From positions 57,057-121,056 of the forward strand of contig MBPM02000137.1 of assembly GCA_001695595.3 (NCBI GenBank): a stretch of 64,000 nucleotides of DNA, given 5' to 3'. This stretch comes from Plasmopara viticola. Lineage: Eukaryota > Oomycota > Peronosporomycetes > Peronosporales > Peronosporaceae. Below, one piece after another: positions 34,254 to 47,095 of this stretch; within the stretch, counting starts at the first letter, position 1, and the number at the start of each line of letters is the position of its first letter. Below the pieces are notes generated by a model, which did not search any database, had not been told where the DNA came from, and was given only the letters and a program-made list of their open reading frames with translations. The position numbers and the translations under genes are program-made.

Positions 34254-34745
34254 TTAAAAATATATTATTTGGTCAATCTCCGTCATGTTAGATATTTGCG
34301 AAATAAGTTGTCGAAATTTCGCAACGTAATCAGGTAAATCTTTACAATTCTCTTGTCTCAATCGATGCAATTCGTCACGTAAACGATATTGCAAATCTGC
34401 CGGTACAAACTCTTTATTCACAGCAACGAAAAATTCACCTGCCGTATTAAATTCATGCTGATGTAGCACAAACCATTGAGCTGCTGCTCCGCGCAAAGTT
34501 GTTCCAAGTACTGCGATAATTTGTTTCACTAAAGACTCCTCTTTCCATTTCGTTCCATGCGCCAAAAAATAAATTTCCAAGTTTGCCCAATAGAGGCGAG
34601 CAGACTCATCACTTCTCCCACTATAAGTTGACAGCTTCAATCCCTCAACTTTAACTTTACTCTCCAATTGTTTCTGACTTAATTTCTCGATAATTTCTTG
34701 TTGTTTATTCATAACTTGCATAAGATGCTGCATAATCTGGTTCAT
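34254..34745 (-). pseudogene. Gypsy gag N-part, inverted
   Basis: The 163-aa frame shows the retrotransposon gag pattern: an N-terminal helix, then YWANLEIYFLAHG, AAAQWFVLHQ, and LHRLRQENCKDLPDYVAKFRQL. It starts at the ATG at 34745 and loses frame before the zinc knuckle. Its orientation is opposite to the LTRs because of the internal inversion. Confidence 0.85.
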
Positions 34746-34964
34746 AAATTATTCGGCCATGATGAATGAAGTATTTAAAAAAGCAAAAACTTAATTTTTA
34801 GCTTTAACCAGATCTCTTAAATTGTAGCGTAAATCTTTGACTAAAATCCGTTCGACTTCTTGGAGTAAAGTGTCGACTTCTTGGAGAGAATCGGAGAGAG
34901 ACTTCCCTTGATTGGAAATAATTTCTTTTTATTTGGTGAGACGCTTGGAAAGGAGCGAAGCGAT

Positions 34965-36009
34965 TCGACAAAACGTACCAAGTACGCTGCAGTGCATGCG
35001 AATGATGATGCATCTGCAACAGCCAAAGCATTCTTTGAAGCTGTAGTTCGACACCATAGATTACCTGAAGTTATCATCAGTGACAGAGATAGCAAGTTCA
35101 CTTCATCATTTTGGAAGTCTCTGATGACAATCATAGGTGTTCGACTTAGTATGACAACAGCACATCGTGCTCAAGCCGATGGACAAACGGAACGACAAAA
35201 CTTAGTCGTTGAAGATGCACTTAAATGTATGGTGTCCTATCATGGACAAATTACTTAGGCACCATCGAATACGCTCATTCAACACTTGTCAGTACATCTA
35301 CTGGATATTCTCCATTTGAGATTGACATCGGAAGAAAAGAACGTTCTCCTTGGCAAAAAGGAATAAGTGGTAACGATTCGAAAGTGAAAATTGATATTCA
35401 GGCTAAAGAGTTCGTGGAAAAAAGACAAAAGAAAATTGAACAAGCACGAAAGAATCTACCAAAAGCTCAAGCCACTCAAAAGCAATGTTATGATCAGAAA
35501 CGTAGAGTACATCCACTTGAATTTCAAGTTGGAGATCTAGTTATGCTAGATACTCGAAGAATCTCTCTAAGACATGCTGCCAAAGATATGGAAAATAAAC
35601 GAGCGAAATTTGCAGCAGAAAAGTTGAGCCATATGAAATCATCAAGATGATAAATCCCAATGTGGCAAAACCCAAGTTGCCACCAAACATGAAGAGAATC
35701 AATCCGACCTTCAATGTCGATGTATTGTCGAAGTACGAGCCGACACCAGACAGGTTCCTTAGTCGTCCTCTCCCCAAAGCGTCGAAGTTTGTGGACATTG
35801 CCTCAGCTGATCAGCTTCAAGTCATTCAACATGTTTTGAAGAAGAGACAATTTAATCGCCAACCCGAATGGTTTGTCCAGTGGCATGGTGAAACAGAAGA
35901 GAAAGCTAGCTGGGAAAAAGAAAAAGATGTTCGGCACGTAGCTCATTGGAATGATCTCGTTGCCGACTTTAAACAGCGACAACGAGAGATCAAATCGGGG
36001 AGGATGTAA
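34965..36009 (+). pseudogene. Gypsy integrase C-part and chromodomain
   Basis: From the breakpoint onward the + strand encodes the rest of the integrase core (VIISDRDSKF with the second aspartate, AHRAQADGQTERQN with the glutamate). A linker region follows at 35225-35650. A chromodomain at 35800-35950 (WFVQWHGETEEKASWE) marks a chromovirus-type element that would target chromatin. A stop near 35257 and a frame change near 35650 break it. The first part of the integrase is on the other strand at 31265-31500. Confidence 0.9.
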
Positions 36010-36315
36010 GGACCACACTTACATGTTCTAGAACCATTCTAGAATGTCAGTGAGCGTAGGTTACAAACATCCTATATGTTTTCGATAATAAAACTCAACC
36101 CACATTCAAGGAGAGATGATACATATATTCATAGTAGTTAATAGGAAAGGCGACGTACTAGGAGGAGTGACTTACATGAGAAAAACAGTAGGAAGAAAGT
36201 GGATAGGTTACATATCAGTCTAAGAAATAATATCACTTTTTTAGATCTCCACAAATCTTCAAGTCAACCTACAACCTTCAGTCCAACACCGCCGACCAAC
36301 ACCCAGATCCTCATA
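36005..36315 (+). repeat. Gypsy 3' LTR
   Basis: This 311-bp LTR pairs with 30552-30863 and differs at about a dozen positions. GGGGAGGA immediately before it is the polypurine tract; CCACA after it is the target-site duplication. Confidence 0.92.
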
Positions 36316-36320
36316 CCACA

Positions 36321-36803
36321 TATCACTTTAATTTCGGTGAATGGCCAGTCCAAGACACGTCTTGCCTTCGTTGTGCCCGTCCTAGTCTCGGAGGAAAAGA
36401 TTCCTTTTCAATCGTAGTCTGAGCTCCATCTCGTGATCTTGAAAAAAAAACATTAGATCATTTAATTCACAAGAGAAAGTAGCCTTAATTTTTTTTAGTG
36501 ATATTGCAGCAGCTAATCGCCATAATTTTGTAAATAAAGAGGATTCTGTGATTGTGGAAGTTGCTACAACTCCTTCGCGACAGGCAAGGAAAATGACATG
36601 ACAACGACTAGCCTTCGCCTTCAAAGTGATTGTCAGACGTCTTGTCTTTTTTTGTCATCGGCACTCATTTGACAGGTCATTAGTTAGGTCTTTCTGTTAA
36701 ATGAACCATTTAGCTTTTGTTGTACCGATGTTTCTGGTATGATTTGTTTGTTGCAGTAACGCAATACCAATACTAAAAATTGATTGGCTATTGTGATAAC
36801 TGG
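36321..36803. other. Spacer block 3, right remnant
   Basis: The left edge continues the spacer homology interrupted by the gypsy element (TTTAATTTCGGT compare 18810). No gene is seen. Unlike the other effector copies, neither LINE nor SINE-like A lies between this spacer and the effector remnant. GATTGGC near 36783 recalls the effector promoter. Confidence 0.5.
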
Positions 36804-38318
36804 CGGAATACGTCCATGCTGTTTCAACCGCAACGTCTTACCAGGCCGCACCCAATGTCCATGACCTGCCACCTTTTACAGTGAAAGATTGGCATGATGC
36901 TAAACGGTTCTCAAGAGCTCGTGCGGGTGTTGACGACGAAGCTAGGACGATAAATCTCGCCGGACGATCGCCTGAGTTGAATGAAGCTCTGGTAGGCGTA
37001 TTGATCCTGTTATGGATGTCATCAACAACGTGAATATATTGCAAAACCTCGCCCCTGTCTTGAGTAATAAAGCTAAGGCAAGTCAGATCCCGTTCCCTGT
37101 AGGCGACAAAGATGAAGTGCACAAAGCACTTCTTTTGCTCTCGGGAAACTCTAACTACCTGAATGCTGTCACCAGTTAGGCTCAGTCATTGCGGAACTAT
37201 TTCAAATTACTCGAGACTGAGTCCGACCACTCGGCACCAGCAGTTGTCGATGCGATGGAAGCCATTCGTTCGTTTTGGGCAAAGGTGCGGCACGTGTAAT
37301 CAAGGCGGCTACGCACCATAAAAAGAACAAGTACTTCGCTCTCGAAGCCCAGCGCATGCAGATAAAACAACGGCTTGCAAATCGGAAAGCACCATTTGAC
37401 GTCTTTGAGTGGAATGTTTCGGACTATAAGCACGTCTTTGATCCGCAAGTGCTTGCGTGGCTTGAATATGTGCATTATTTTGAGAAGGCAAAACTAAATG
37501 AGGCAATATCGCTTAACTCTATCTTAGTTGCGCATTACAAGGAGAATATTGTGGATCAAGCAATTTTTGCGACAATTGATGATCCAGAATTGGAGAAAGT
37601 CGCCGAGCGACTTCGTAACGAAATGAAAGTGTGGTGGCGAGATACCGAACAAAAAAACCAAACGATATACTCGAAGGGATGGAGGACAGTAGCGCAGACG
37701 CGAATGTGTTGACAAATAGGAAATTTAAAGCGTTACATCAAGTATTCATTTGACTTTAGCCATTTCAACAATCGCAACTATAGAGATCCTGTGATGTTAA
37801 AGCTGGTGTATTATCACAATATCAAAGATCTGACCAACTTAATAATCAAGGCAAAGGGCGAAGGAGAGATGGAGGTGATGTGAACGGTCAAGTCCAACAC
37901 GAAAGTTGATCCACTGAGAATATTAAAGGTTGGCGCAATTCAAGAGGTCATTGATCTGATCGATGCTTGGATAAGCTAGCTATCTCTCGTCATTAGTCCG
38001 AGTTGTTTAGACTATGGCGGCTGCAATGCGATCACCTTGATTACGAGCACCTTTCCATCGCCATATGTATCTGGCAAGCTTAAATTGGCAATGGAGGACG
38101 AAGCATTGAAAGGCGACGCCATGGTGTATCTTCACGAGATAATCGACGAGTGGGTGCTCGAGAATAAGAATTTGAAGAAATGAAGATGCTCTTAACGAAT
38201 CCCGCAATTGGCGACTCGACGAACATGTTTGTCGATGCGTTCGTGGACTATTTAAAGAACAAACGCAGTCTTGAGCGCGGCGACCCAAGCAAGCGGCAAG
38301 CCCACCAGTAGCCAGCAA
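36804..38318 (+). pseudogene. LWY effector pseudogene, chimeric and internally deleted
   Basis: 36804-37278 matches the 5' end of the effector genes from codon 16 or so onward. The start codon and most of the signal peptide are gone, and the RXLR position reads RFSR. At about 37278 it jumps to the type 1 3' end (compare 11514 onward of copy 1), so roughly 3 kb of LWY modules are missing. A one-base change in length near 36998, a TAG near 37178, a TGA near 37881 and loss of the final stop show that it is dead. Its 3' end and flank match copy 1, while its 5' end is closer to the copies at 51206 and 61187, so it is a recombinant remnant. Confidence 0.92.
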
Positions 38319-38987
38319 GTTATCAAGATTGCGTACCACGCGCAGCGAGCGGTCAAATTTAGCGGTCTCACAAGCGAATAAGCGAGCGGCCTGTGACTGG
38401 TTAAGCGAGTGAACGAGGAGCAGTACAAGGAGCAACCCATTTAAGTGAAAAAGCAGAAGAAGCAAAGCTAGGCGGTGTGACGCAAAGCAAAGAGCTGTGA
38501 ATTAAAGCACCGCGAAGCATAAAAGCCGAAATTTATACTTGTTGACGTGGTAGTATCAATGTAGAAATTCACCAGAGATGTGACGCAAATCATGGTTCAG
38601 CATGCGCGAAAACGCGTCGGCGAGCATAGCAAGTCTGTCGGGCATGTGTTTAGCGCTTGTATCCTGCAGGATTTTTTTTTACCGCTTTAAGACAAATGAG
38701 GTGTATGTACCGCCGTCCTCTAGACTATATATCGTGCAATCAATATCATGGCCGAAAGCGTCACAAACGATGCTAATCAATTTTGCTGACTCTAAGACAG
38801 GTTCTCGCCAAAGGTTTATCGAGATGCTATCATCCACATACTGATGCCATCTCTCCGAAATTACACCATGTTCTCCTCCAGTCGAGTGTTGAAGGAGCTT
38901 TGCAAGATTTGTTATTAAAACCGGTACTGTATTTATGCAAATGATCAGATGAACCTGAGGGGCTCTAACTGTAAGATATATACCTTT

Positions 38988-39860
38988 TTAACTATTCTTG
39001 GCTCTTAATTTAGCCAAGAGCTCTGACGCTTTGAGCTCTTTAGGCCGCTCATGATGACAGCCACCTTGACTTGTTCAAGGAAAAGCATCCCTAGCGCAGG
39101 GCGTCAGTTCCCTCAGATCATAATCATATGCGTAAAGCTCACGCCATCCTTGCTTGCAGATATGAAATTGCGAAAGCCAGTAGAACTTTAATTCGCCGGA
39201 ACGAAGGCTTAAGAGCAGTGTTCCTCCTTTGTTACCACGGTGAAGCTGTTTGACGGGTGAGTCCCAAATTTTGTCCTAGCCATTTCGATTTGCGAGTGTG
39301 AATGCCGCGTGCATCTAAGTATTTGTAATCAAGACAGCCTCAGAAGCCACCCCTTCCTCCTTCGTACAAATTTGAAAACAAATTCCGTGCGACGGCGGAA
39401 ACTTTAAGTTTTATCAGCATGCAGTCCATACAATGCGCTACCGTCAGAACTGTCTAAGCTTGTGCTGCCTAATCTCTCAAGCGTATGCTTTGTTCGTAAA
39501 GAATATATGACACGACGAGTTAAAGCTGCTTGATAGCAGGGAGAGCTGCAAATATTGCCGCCTTCTTAGGTCTAATGAAAGGTCTACAACATTGTGGCTT
39601 TCGAAACCTGCATCAGAGACTTTTTGTTGGTGCTGTCCCACCGACATTTCAGAGACTAGAACGGTTTCATTGTCTATAAAGTCTGGAAAGATAAAGTTGC
39701 AATAAGTTCTTTAAGCATGAAGAAGCTAATCATACCGAATTGCTCATGCACGTTATCATGTGAAACGTTGCGTATTGCTTCAGCGAGACCAATTCCTTGA
39801 GCAGAACTGAGAAAAAAAGACGTTTCAAACAAAACCACATGATAAGATGTGAACCCCAAT
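38988..39860 (-). pseudogene. Relic of an unrecognised minus-strand gene, second copy
   Basis: Counterpart of 13231-14045. The part matching the 108-aa frame carries an in-frame stop in the region reading PCARDAFP. The upstream frame at 39674-39859 (SAQGIGLAEAIRNVSHDN) remains open for 61 codons. No domain recognised; chance frames remain possible. Confidence 0.28.
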
Positions 39861-40152
39861 TTTCCCTATTTTGCGCCTGGTATTGTTAAGTTAATAGCTT
39901 TTAAAAGTAATTTTAAATCTATGATCATTTGCATCACAAATTTTATCAATTTGATCTAGTACGGCTTCAGCTACAGCGCCTCGCGCCTTCTACTACTGTT
40001 GCTGTCGGATCCATTCATTTGTCTGCCTGACTAGTCACGACTACTAGTACTCGTAATCATTACTCCTATTTACCCCTATTGCAGCCTTTACTACCTTTAA
40101 CAGTCAAAGATACAGGTACAGAGAGAAGAGGCTCATCAACAAAAGAGATGTT

Positions 40153-40296
40153 ATAAGAAATACGGCGAACATTGCTCGGCATGCATCGAATTGTCACATT
40201 GTAAAAATCACGGCGAAGAATGCTCGGAATGAATCGAATTGTCACATTGTAAGAAACACGGCGAACAATGCTCGGCATGAATCGAATTGTCACATG
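40153..40296. repeat. Tandem repeat, 48 bp x 3
   Basis: Three adjacent units at about 40153, 40201 and 40249 share ACGGCGAA, TGCTCGG and ATCGAATTGTCACATTGT. The equivalent place in block 2 (14396-14445) has one unit. A minus-strand frame across it encodes a repeating NVTIRFMPS-like peptide, which is a by-product of the DNA repeat. Confidence 0.8.
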
Positions 40297-43200
40297 GCCT
40301 AGAATAAATACATCTATTTTTTTGCAGATTGAAAAGACAAACACTGGCTACGCATGATAATGTTACGCAATTTTTCAATTTACTGTACAGAGTTCGACCA
40401 CGTTTGTCTTTCAGACGCTCGTGTATACTACTAGCTAATAAACCTTTAGAAAGGGCACATTTGTGCTTTAAGATATGTGCCAATGTGCTTGCGTCGTTCA
40501 GCTTTCGTCACGTACGTGTGCCATTTAACAAACAACTTAGATGCACTCACGCAAACTCCGCCCTAAGTGGCTGCCAATTCTTTTTTCATCATTCTTAATC
40601 GCTTAAAAGCAGTGCTCTCGCTGACGCGCAGATTAATTCTCACTAATCATGACGTGTTTTGCTACTTTAGGCACACGCATAAATTCATGATAGCTAGCGG
40701 CATTTGATCGAATCGGCATTTATTGCTGCTAGTTTATCGACGACAGAACGATATATCGCAGAAGACGTGATCTGCAATAATTTTGTCAATCAAGATTTGC
40801 AGTATGCGTGAAAGTGCTGGCAGGAGTTTGCATAAGACTACAAACAAGGAGTACGACAGTACACTATATGTCCATTTTGAATGTTATTATCCACATGTCA
40901 ACCGTGTATAATAGATATTACCGTGCAAAAGGTCCAGCCTGCGGTTCATAAACACAGTGAACGGTCGAGCATTTGGTCCATCACAACAATTTAACACACG
41001 AATATATGAGCGGTTAGGTAAAGCTAAAGCATGCGGTATATATCGAGGAGGTGAAAGGCGAAGCGTGGCAAGGCTAGACGAGATGTGACTGGCTCCCTGC
41101 TCAATTGCTTGCTTGGCGCTTGATTGGGTCACCAATCGTAGCATTAAGTGCGACTCGAACGGTGTGTACGACCACATTCCACCAAAAAAGAATGATAGCT
41201 TTGAGGTGTTGAGAAGTAATCTGGTGAATTTCTATTTTGCACATCATTTGAGCAAAACAGAACACATGCTGTAGTAATTACGCGTTATTAAATTTTCCCT
41301 TAGTTGTGTTATCAGCTCTTATTCTCGCTTACGTGGGCATGTGTGTTAAGCTTGACAAGAAGATAGAGAAGCTCTGCTCTAGTGTCAAGATAAAGGCTTC
41401 GTGTAAGGCAATACTTGGTTTGGCAAGCAGATTAATATGTTTGGCACGGTACACGTTTGTCACAAAAAGAAGTGTTTGCTAGCACAGTACGTACCCGTAA
41501 GAAGCAACAAAATCCATGGTGACGGAATTCGCACCTTTCTTAAACATGAGTAAGGCTACGCGTAGCATAACGTCAATGAGAAAGTTACATGTGACGCAGT
41601 AAACATGAGTGGCAACAGAAAGCTACGAATTACGCAATTATTTTGTGGCATATGCATGACATAGTACGAGTGAAAAGCACCGCTTTAACCGCCTTAGACT
41701 GGTAAATTTGCGACGGACAAATGTCCTTCTCAGTTTGCCCAAAACGTTTCGTTGCGTTTCTCGTCTTAGTATATATGGTAGTTGCCACATGCGCTCGATA
41801 AGCTCTGTAGTCATTATTGGACGCCGTATTATATCGCAAGTATTCCGCGCTATAATGTGCGGGGGATTGCACAAGGCCGCACATATCGTTTCAAGTTCGA
41901 TAATTTGGACTGGTCACGACAAGGACTGCTTTGAACTACTAGCGCAAGCTTACACAAGTTAGTATTGCCATTGTTAAGCTGTATAGGGTTGCTTACGTAT
42001 AAAAGTTTCTAAAGTCTCTGCAAAATTTTGCTTAGGAAAAGCGAACATAAACTCTACGTTGTGAGTCAAAGCAAGCTGGCACAGTCTGACACAACAAAGT
42101 GCGGTCGTATGACGCACAATGGCTTTCTGACGTCTGAGTCAGAATTAGGATGGGGTTAAAAATCATGGATTCACCGACCGTAGCTTCCAACGAGGGTTCT
42201 CCGCCACATTAAATATTTCAAGTTAGCGCAGTCTCTCTTTACTACTATCAATATCACCTAGCAAAACTATTCTCATGAAGGCCGCATAGGACAAATTCTT
42301 GCTATTGTACAAGACAAAAGATGCAGCATGGGTCTCGTCATATATGATCTGTCTATTTGCGAATAAAACACAAATTTGGTTAAGGTTGATTCCTTACTCA
42401 GTTTGATGTAAAGTTTGCAAATTGTTTTAATTTGTAGCGACATGCCAAACTTTTCAATTCAGACGTCCTCACACACATCTTTCACCAAACTCTATTTCAT
42501 CCACATAATCTTACTTTTGTTAAGGATATGTCGCGGATCAACTTCCAAAACCGAGTAGGCACTCGTTATCAAGCACATTTGTCACTTGCTGGCTTATCAA
42601 ATACGATTTTCAAGGTACTCACACAAGTGCGGACTATTGGGGAACCGTCGCTTAGATCTAGGATAGAACCAATTACGTGCATCGGCTGCTATCCGTTCTT
42701 TGGTCCAGCAATCGACATCATCCTCCGCAGTAAGCTTAAAAGCCAACGCAGGAGACCGCACAGCATCTTAATCGTCAACACACACAAAACGTATACGAAT
42801 ACAAACTACGCATCACAACCACTGCCCTCACAGTACAACTGCTGCGTTTTCGTTGTTCGGCAAACCTAATTATCGTCCAATCTCTTTAAAGACATGCCAG
42901 TCTTAATTGTAAAGGACTCAGCACAACGCTCATGCTATCTACAAAGGTGCAAATCACTATATAATAATTAAACTAGCATGATAAGCTGTAGCGCGTCAGC
43001 TTAGATCTCATCGATTGGCTTCGCACTCGAAAAGGTACATTAATTCCCCGACCGGGCTTTGAAATTATGTGTTACTAGCTCATTCGCTGATTTAGTAGCG
43101 AAAGCTTCGAGGTTTCGAAGCATCAAATTTACCCGAAATACCAGCTACTTGTCGCTACACAAGTGCGGCTACATAAACAATTTTTGGGCTTCGAACGCGT

Positions 43201-45299
43201 CAAATTTGTCTGCACCGCACACTGGTTCAAACTTTGTCCCTTTGCTATTAAATTTATAGCACTTTGCTTTGGGTTCCATCGTTGGGCAGCGATTAGCTAA
43301 CACACTGCGGCAAATTCGTGTGGATTACGAAAACCTCGGCTAGCATTTGGTGCTTTATTAATTTTACAGCTTGGAATATCTGATAATCAATAAGCGGAAT
43401 CGTCAATACGTTTCGAACTATCCTATCAGTCACATCTCCACCAATCGCACATAATTTAAGCTGTATCAGCGAAGTAACAGGATTCGTTTGATTTGAGAAG
43501 CTCATCCTCAAAAATAAAAAGGATGCCAAAAGAAATAGTTAGATATCATTGTGTAGAAAGTGAGCTATACTGCAGCCTGAGACTATTATTTTAAAAATCG
43601 TGTGATAATTCTGCGTACTAGGCCTTATAGGTATTAACTTCTGCATGGGCTATGCTTGTGAGGTTATTTTTACTGGAAAAAAATATGCAGTCCCAACTAA
43701 GAAGCAGAAAAATAAGGACGTGCATGATAGTGCATAAAGTGGCGATTTGTTAACCTTTCCTACTAGCTGGGCTGATATTGTGCCAGATGACGAAGACGAG
43801 ATGAACATCCGCTGATCTATTCTGATTCGACGGCTTTAACGACCTCAGTTTTAGAGGCAATTGGCTTCGACAAGAGTAAGTCATTTACGCCGATTTGCTG
43901 TGAATCGATGCCGAACCTTGTTCGTAATTCCAAGGAGGCGAGCAATACGCAGAATTTTCATTGTCTGGCTATTTTTTGTGGTAAAATACGAGCTGTTTAC
44001 GCTGTGCCACCACGGGTAGTTATTTGTTGATGCAATGACAACACTGGCTTGTGCAATTTTACAATCTCAATAAATGTTATTTTTCTCTGCTTACATTTAC
44101 ACTCGGTTTCGTAAAGTAATACATGTGGTTGACCTTCGCCACCCTCTGCTTGCATACAGCACCCTGTTGATCAAGATGCTTGTTACAAAAGTCCTTTTCT
44201 GCAGCTCGTTCGTTCTTTTGTGTTCGTTAAAAATTAGTGATCTCTTGTGAATGATAGCGCCGAAAATTCTAGCAGACTCATCAAATGATTGCCGTAAATG
44301 TCATCAGAATGAATCAGAAAGGCGAGAATCAAATTTATCATTCAACTCAGGGTGTATCTCGCCGCAAAAAGTAGATTTGCTTGTGAGTCCGGAGTCAATG
44401 GGGACATGGAAGCCCGGTGCATTTCGATTTTTTCTCAGTGTTGGTTTTATTCTGAGCACCGCCGTGTGTACATTAGAGATTCTATAACCTTCATTGTATT
44501 GCCATTACTACTACTGCCACTTGTCGTTTTGATTTCGGTACAAAGACGCATCTTGTCTTTGCTCTAATCATCCTGGTCTCATGGGTGATCCCCACCTCTT
44601 CACGTTATGTGAGCTTAATTTACAGAAACATGGCTCGGCTGCTGCAACGTCAGTTCTTATAAAGCCTTGTTATCGTCGTCATCTTCTGACCTTTAATGTA
44701 CCGATACCTCGTCCTTTTATGTTTGTATCAATTCCGCAATTTGCCAGCTACACCGAAAGTGGATGGAGACAGGCCCAAGCTTGCTCACCCACTTTTTCAG
44801 CCGTCAAATCGCTCTTGCTCCGCCACCCCTCCCCCGTTTAACGGGTCGTGCCGAGCTAAACAGTTACCGAAGTTTACATCAACTAAATAGTTAGGCGCTT
44901 ACAGTATTTTTACTGTAGGTTCAACCCTGCTAAACGACAGAACTAAGTGCGCAAAGTCTTACCGAAAGGTTTTGACTGGAATTGCTTTAAACTACACTGC
45001 AGTGAGACTTACTAATCAGGGCGCTAGGTCGTACTGAATTAAGTCTACGAAAAGCTTAATTTCATGCGGAGTGAAAAAGGGCATACAGTTTAGACTGCAC
45101 TTACACTGTAACCGGGTATTGAGTTACCTCTAGACTAGTGGTTGCTTGGGTGCTATTTGCACAAGAGACGCAGTAATCGCTTGTCATTTTTCTAGTTTAA
45201 CTGATCACTTTTGTAACTAAAAAACAGAATAAAAAAGAACAAACACAAAAAGGTAATTTTACCTGTTAATACATGATGGGTCCCCAAAAGGGACAAAAA

Positions 45300-46922
45300 A
45301 TGGTGCCAGACATGGCAAAATGCTGCACCAGGAGCCGAATTTTCGCGTCCGGCCGACGCTAATTTTGAAAATGCGGAAGCTGCTTTGCTGGATCCGGAGC
45401 GTGACCCACAAGATAAACATTGCGCCGCTTTAGCTGGAGTACCCCAGCAGGTCTCTCCCGAGCTATGCCTTCCATTGTGGATTCCGGCTAGAGAGCTCAC
45501 GTCTAGTTTTCTTGATACTGAAATAATGACCTCACTCGGTTTGACGCTGCAGACACCGTTGTGGTCGTCTAATTTGGCCCATCTTCGTGACTTTGAAGCC
45601 ATTCGTAATGCTGGAATTAGTTGTCAGTGCACCGATCGGGAGATGTGTAGAAAATTGGGTGGTGAAACCGTGGCCATTTGCGGTCGCAAATTTAAAGTTC
45701 AACCTTATTCCAAGTACAGTCACTGGTATTATGTGGACCTTCAGCGTCTACCAGATGACGCATAGGATGGACTCATTTATGACTGCTTTGTCCAAAAAGG
45801 TACACCTCCAGTGTTTATTACACCGGCTCATGTTGTTGGTGGTCTTCGTTCACGCAGCAGCCGGGTGTATTTTAACCAAAAAATGCCTCCGGTCTCAGTT
45901 ATGCTGGATAAGCGGACCCCGCTCCGACAAATCCAGTGTTAAGGTCACGGCTTCTCGGTGATTCACCACCGTAACAAGGCCTACAATAACGTGGTCTCTC
46001 CCTTTATTAAGGAAGTTAAAAAAAAGCCAAATTTCGCAAATCTGGGTGTGAGGAACTAAGTCGCAAATCAGATGCTGCTGGAAGCATTCCACCAGCGGAT
46101 GACAACGAGAGTGACTCAAGAGACCATTCGGCAATGAGTGACGCTTCTGGGTTGGAATGTGAGCCGCATAGTGGGGATCACTTTCACTCAGAACTCGGTC
46201 CAGTTTCCTCAATGGAAGACATTGAGCCTACAATTATGGCTAGATCAAAATCAGTCTGGCCAAATGAAGATTAGCCAAAATTTCCGGTGGGATCGATTAC
46301 AGCGGCTGATTTTTCGCCTGCGCGCATTCTTCGGGCAAAACCATTGGTCTTTAGTACCGTTGCCACCCCGACTGTGGATTTGCGGCGTTTACCTCCCTCT
46401 CAACGGAAATATCAGCCTATCTCCTTTATATACTCTTATGAATGGCTTCGTGAAGGCTCGGAATGGTCCTACCCACCTCAGTCTGTGGCATCTTTTGTAA
46501 CGGTCTCAAGGGTGAGCGAAGAAATATTGAATAGGGCCGTATACCAAGGCAATGTTGAAGAATTAACCCTTTCTCGACTCTGCGCGGTCATTGAGAATTT
46601 TTTGGGATCTTTCACCCAAATTACTGACCCGGACATACTACTATCAACGGTCCAATCACAACCAAGCCTTCACCGAGTTTTACTCGATTCGGAAGTGAAT
46701 GCCAATTTTCACCACCTTCGGTCTAAGGCTTTTGGTCACGTGGTCCTCCGAGAGTTGAGCTCACGTGATTACTCTTCGTCAGCCGATCGATCAATATCTC
46801 AGCACTTTACCCAAATCAGACCGCCAGTCACTTTTGGGTCAATTATGCCCGGAACAGACCCGGTTCTGTTTAAAGTTGAAACTGGCTACGGCCGATCTAG
46901 CTCTGCAAATTATTGCACCTAG
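45300..46922 (+). pseudogene. LINE ORF1 (gag-like), broken, unit A'
   Basis: Frames at 45385-45765, 46138-46500 and 46287-46922 together cover ORF1. The RRM-like part reads SHWYYVDLQRLPDDA and ends at a TAG near 45763, where the copy at 19745 continues. The last frame (SPARILRAKPLVFSTVATPTVDLRRLPPSQ) extends beyond the point where the unit A copy was cut off. The expected product is an RNA-binding protein of the LINE particle. Confidence 0.8.
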
Positions 46923-47095
46923 CATCTATATGGACCCACTTAAATTGAGTGCGGTTCTCGAGAAGGCATCTCCCTTGATGGTAAGAATTTTGGCTGGGCC
47001 ACTTCCCTATGAATCACGTAGAACTTTTGAGAATCTGCGCAAGCAGGCCAGTTTAGTGGACCCCAGGTCTCCATTAACCCTTTAAATTCGTTCAA

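Larger units (their letters stand above)
30552..36315 (+). mobile_element. Ty3/gypsy LTR retrotransposon with inverted interior
   Basis: LTRs of about 311 bp in direct orientation (30552-30863 and 36005-36315), the 5-bp duplication CCACA (30547-30551 and 36316-36320) and a polypurine tract GGGGAGGA just before the 3' LTR define a + strand insertion. A TGGTAGCA primer-binding-like stretch follows the 5' LTR. Inside, gag, protease, reverse transcriptase, RNase H and the start of integrase lie on the minus strand (about 31261-34972), while the rest of integrase and a chromodomain lie on the + strand. A single inversion between short inverted repeats TTTGTCGA (31261-31268) and TCGACAAA (34965-34972) explains this order. 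Frames are also broken by stops. LTRs differ at about a dozen positions. Confidence 0.92.
38319..45189. other. Gene-poor spacer, block 4
   Basis: The block is nearly collinear with 12541-19449 (block 2) over its whole length. No intact gene is seen. It contains the copy of the minus-strand relic at 38988-39860, a 48-bp triplication at 40153-40296 not found in block 2, the degenerate minisatellite near 41490-41640, and a 113-aa frame at 42528-42869 matching 16705-17013. It leads directly into the LINE. Confidence 0.6.

Noticed and set aside
40153..40296. CRISPR-like repeat array.
   Set aside because: The units are directly adjacent without unique spacers, and the genome context is eukaryotic.
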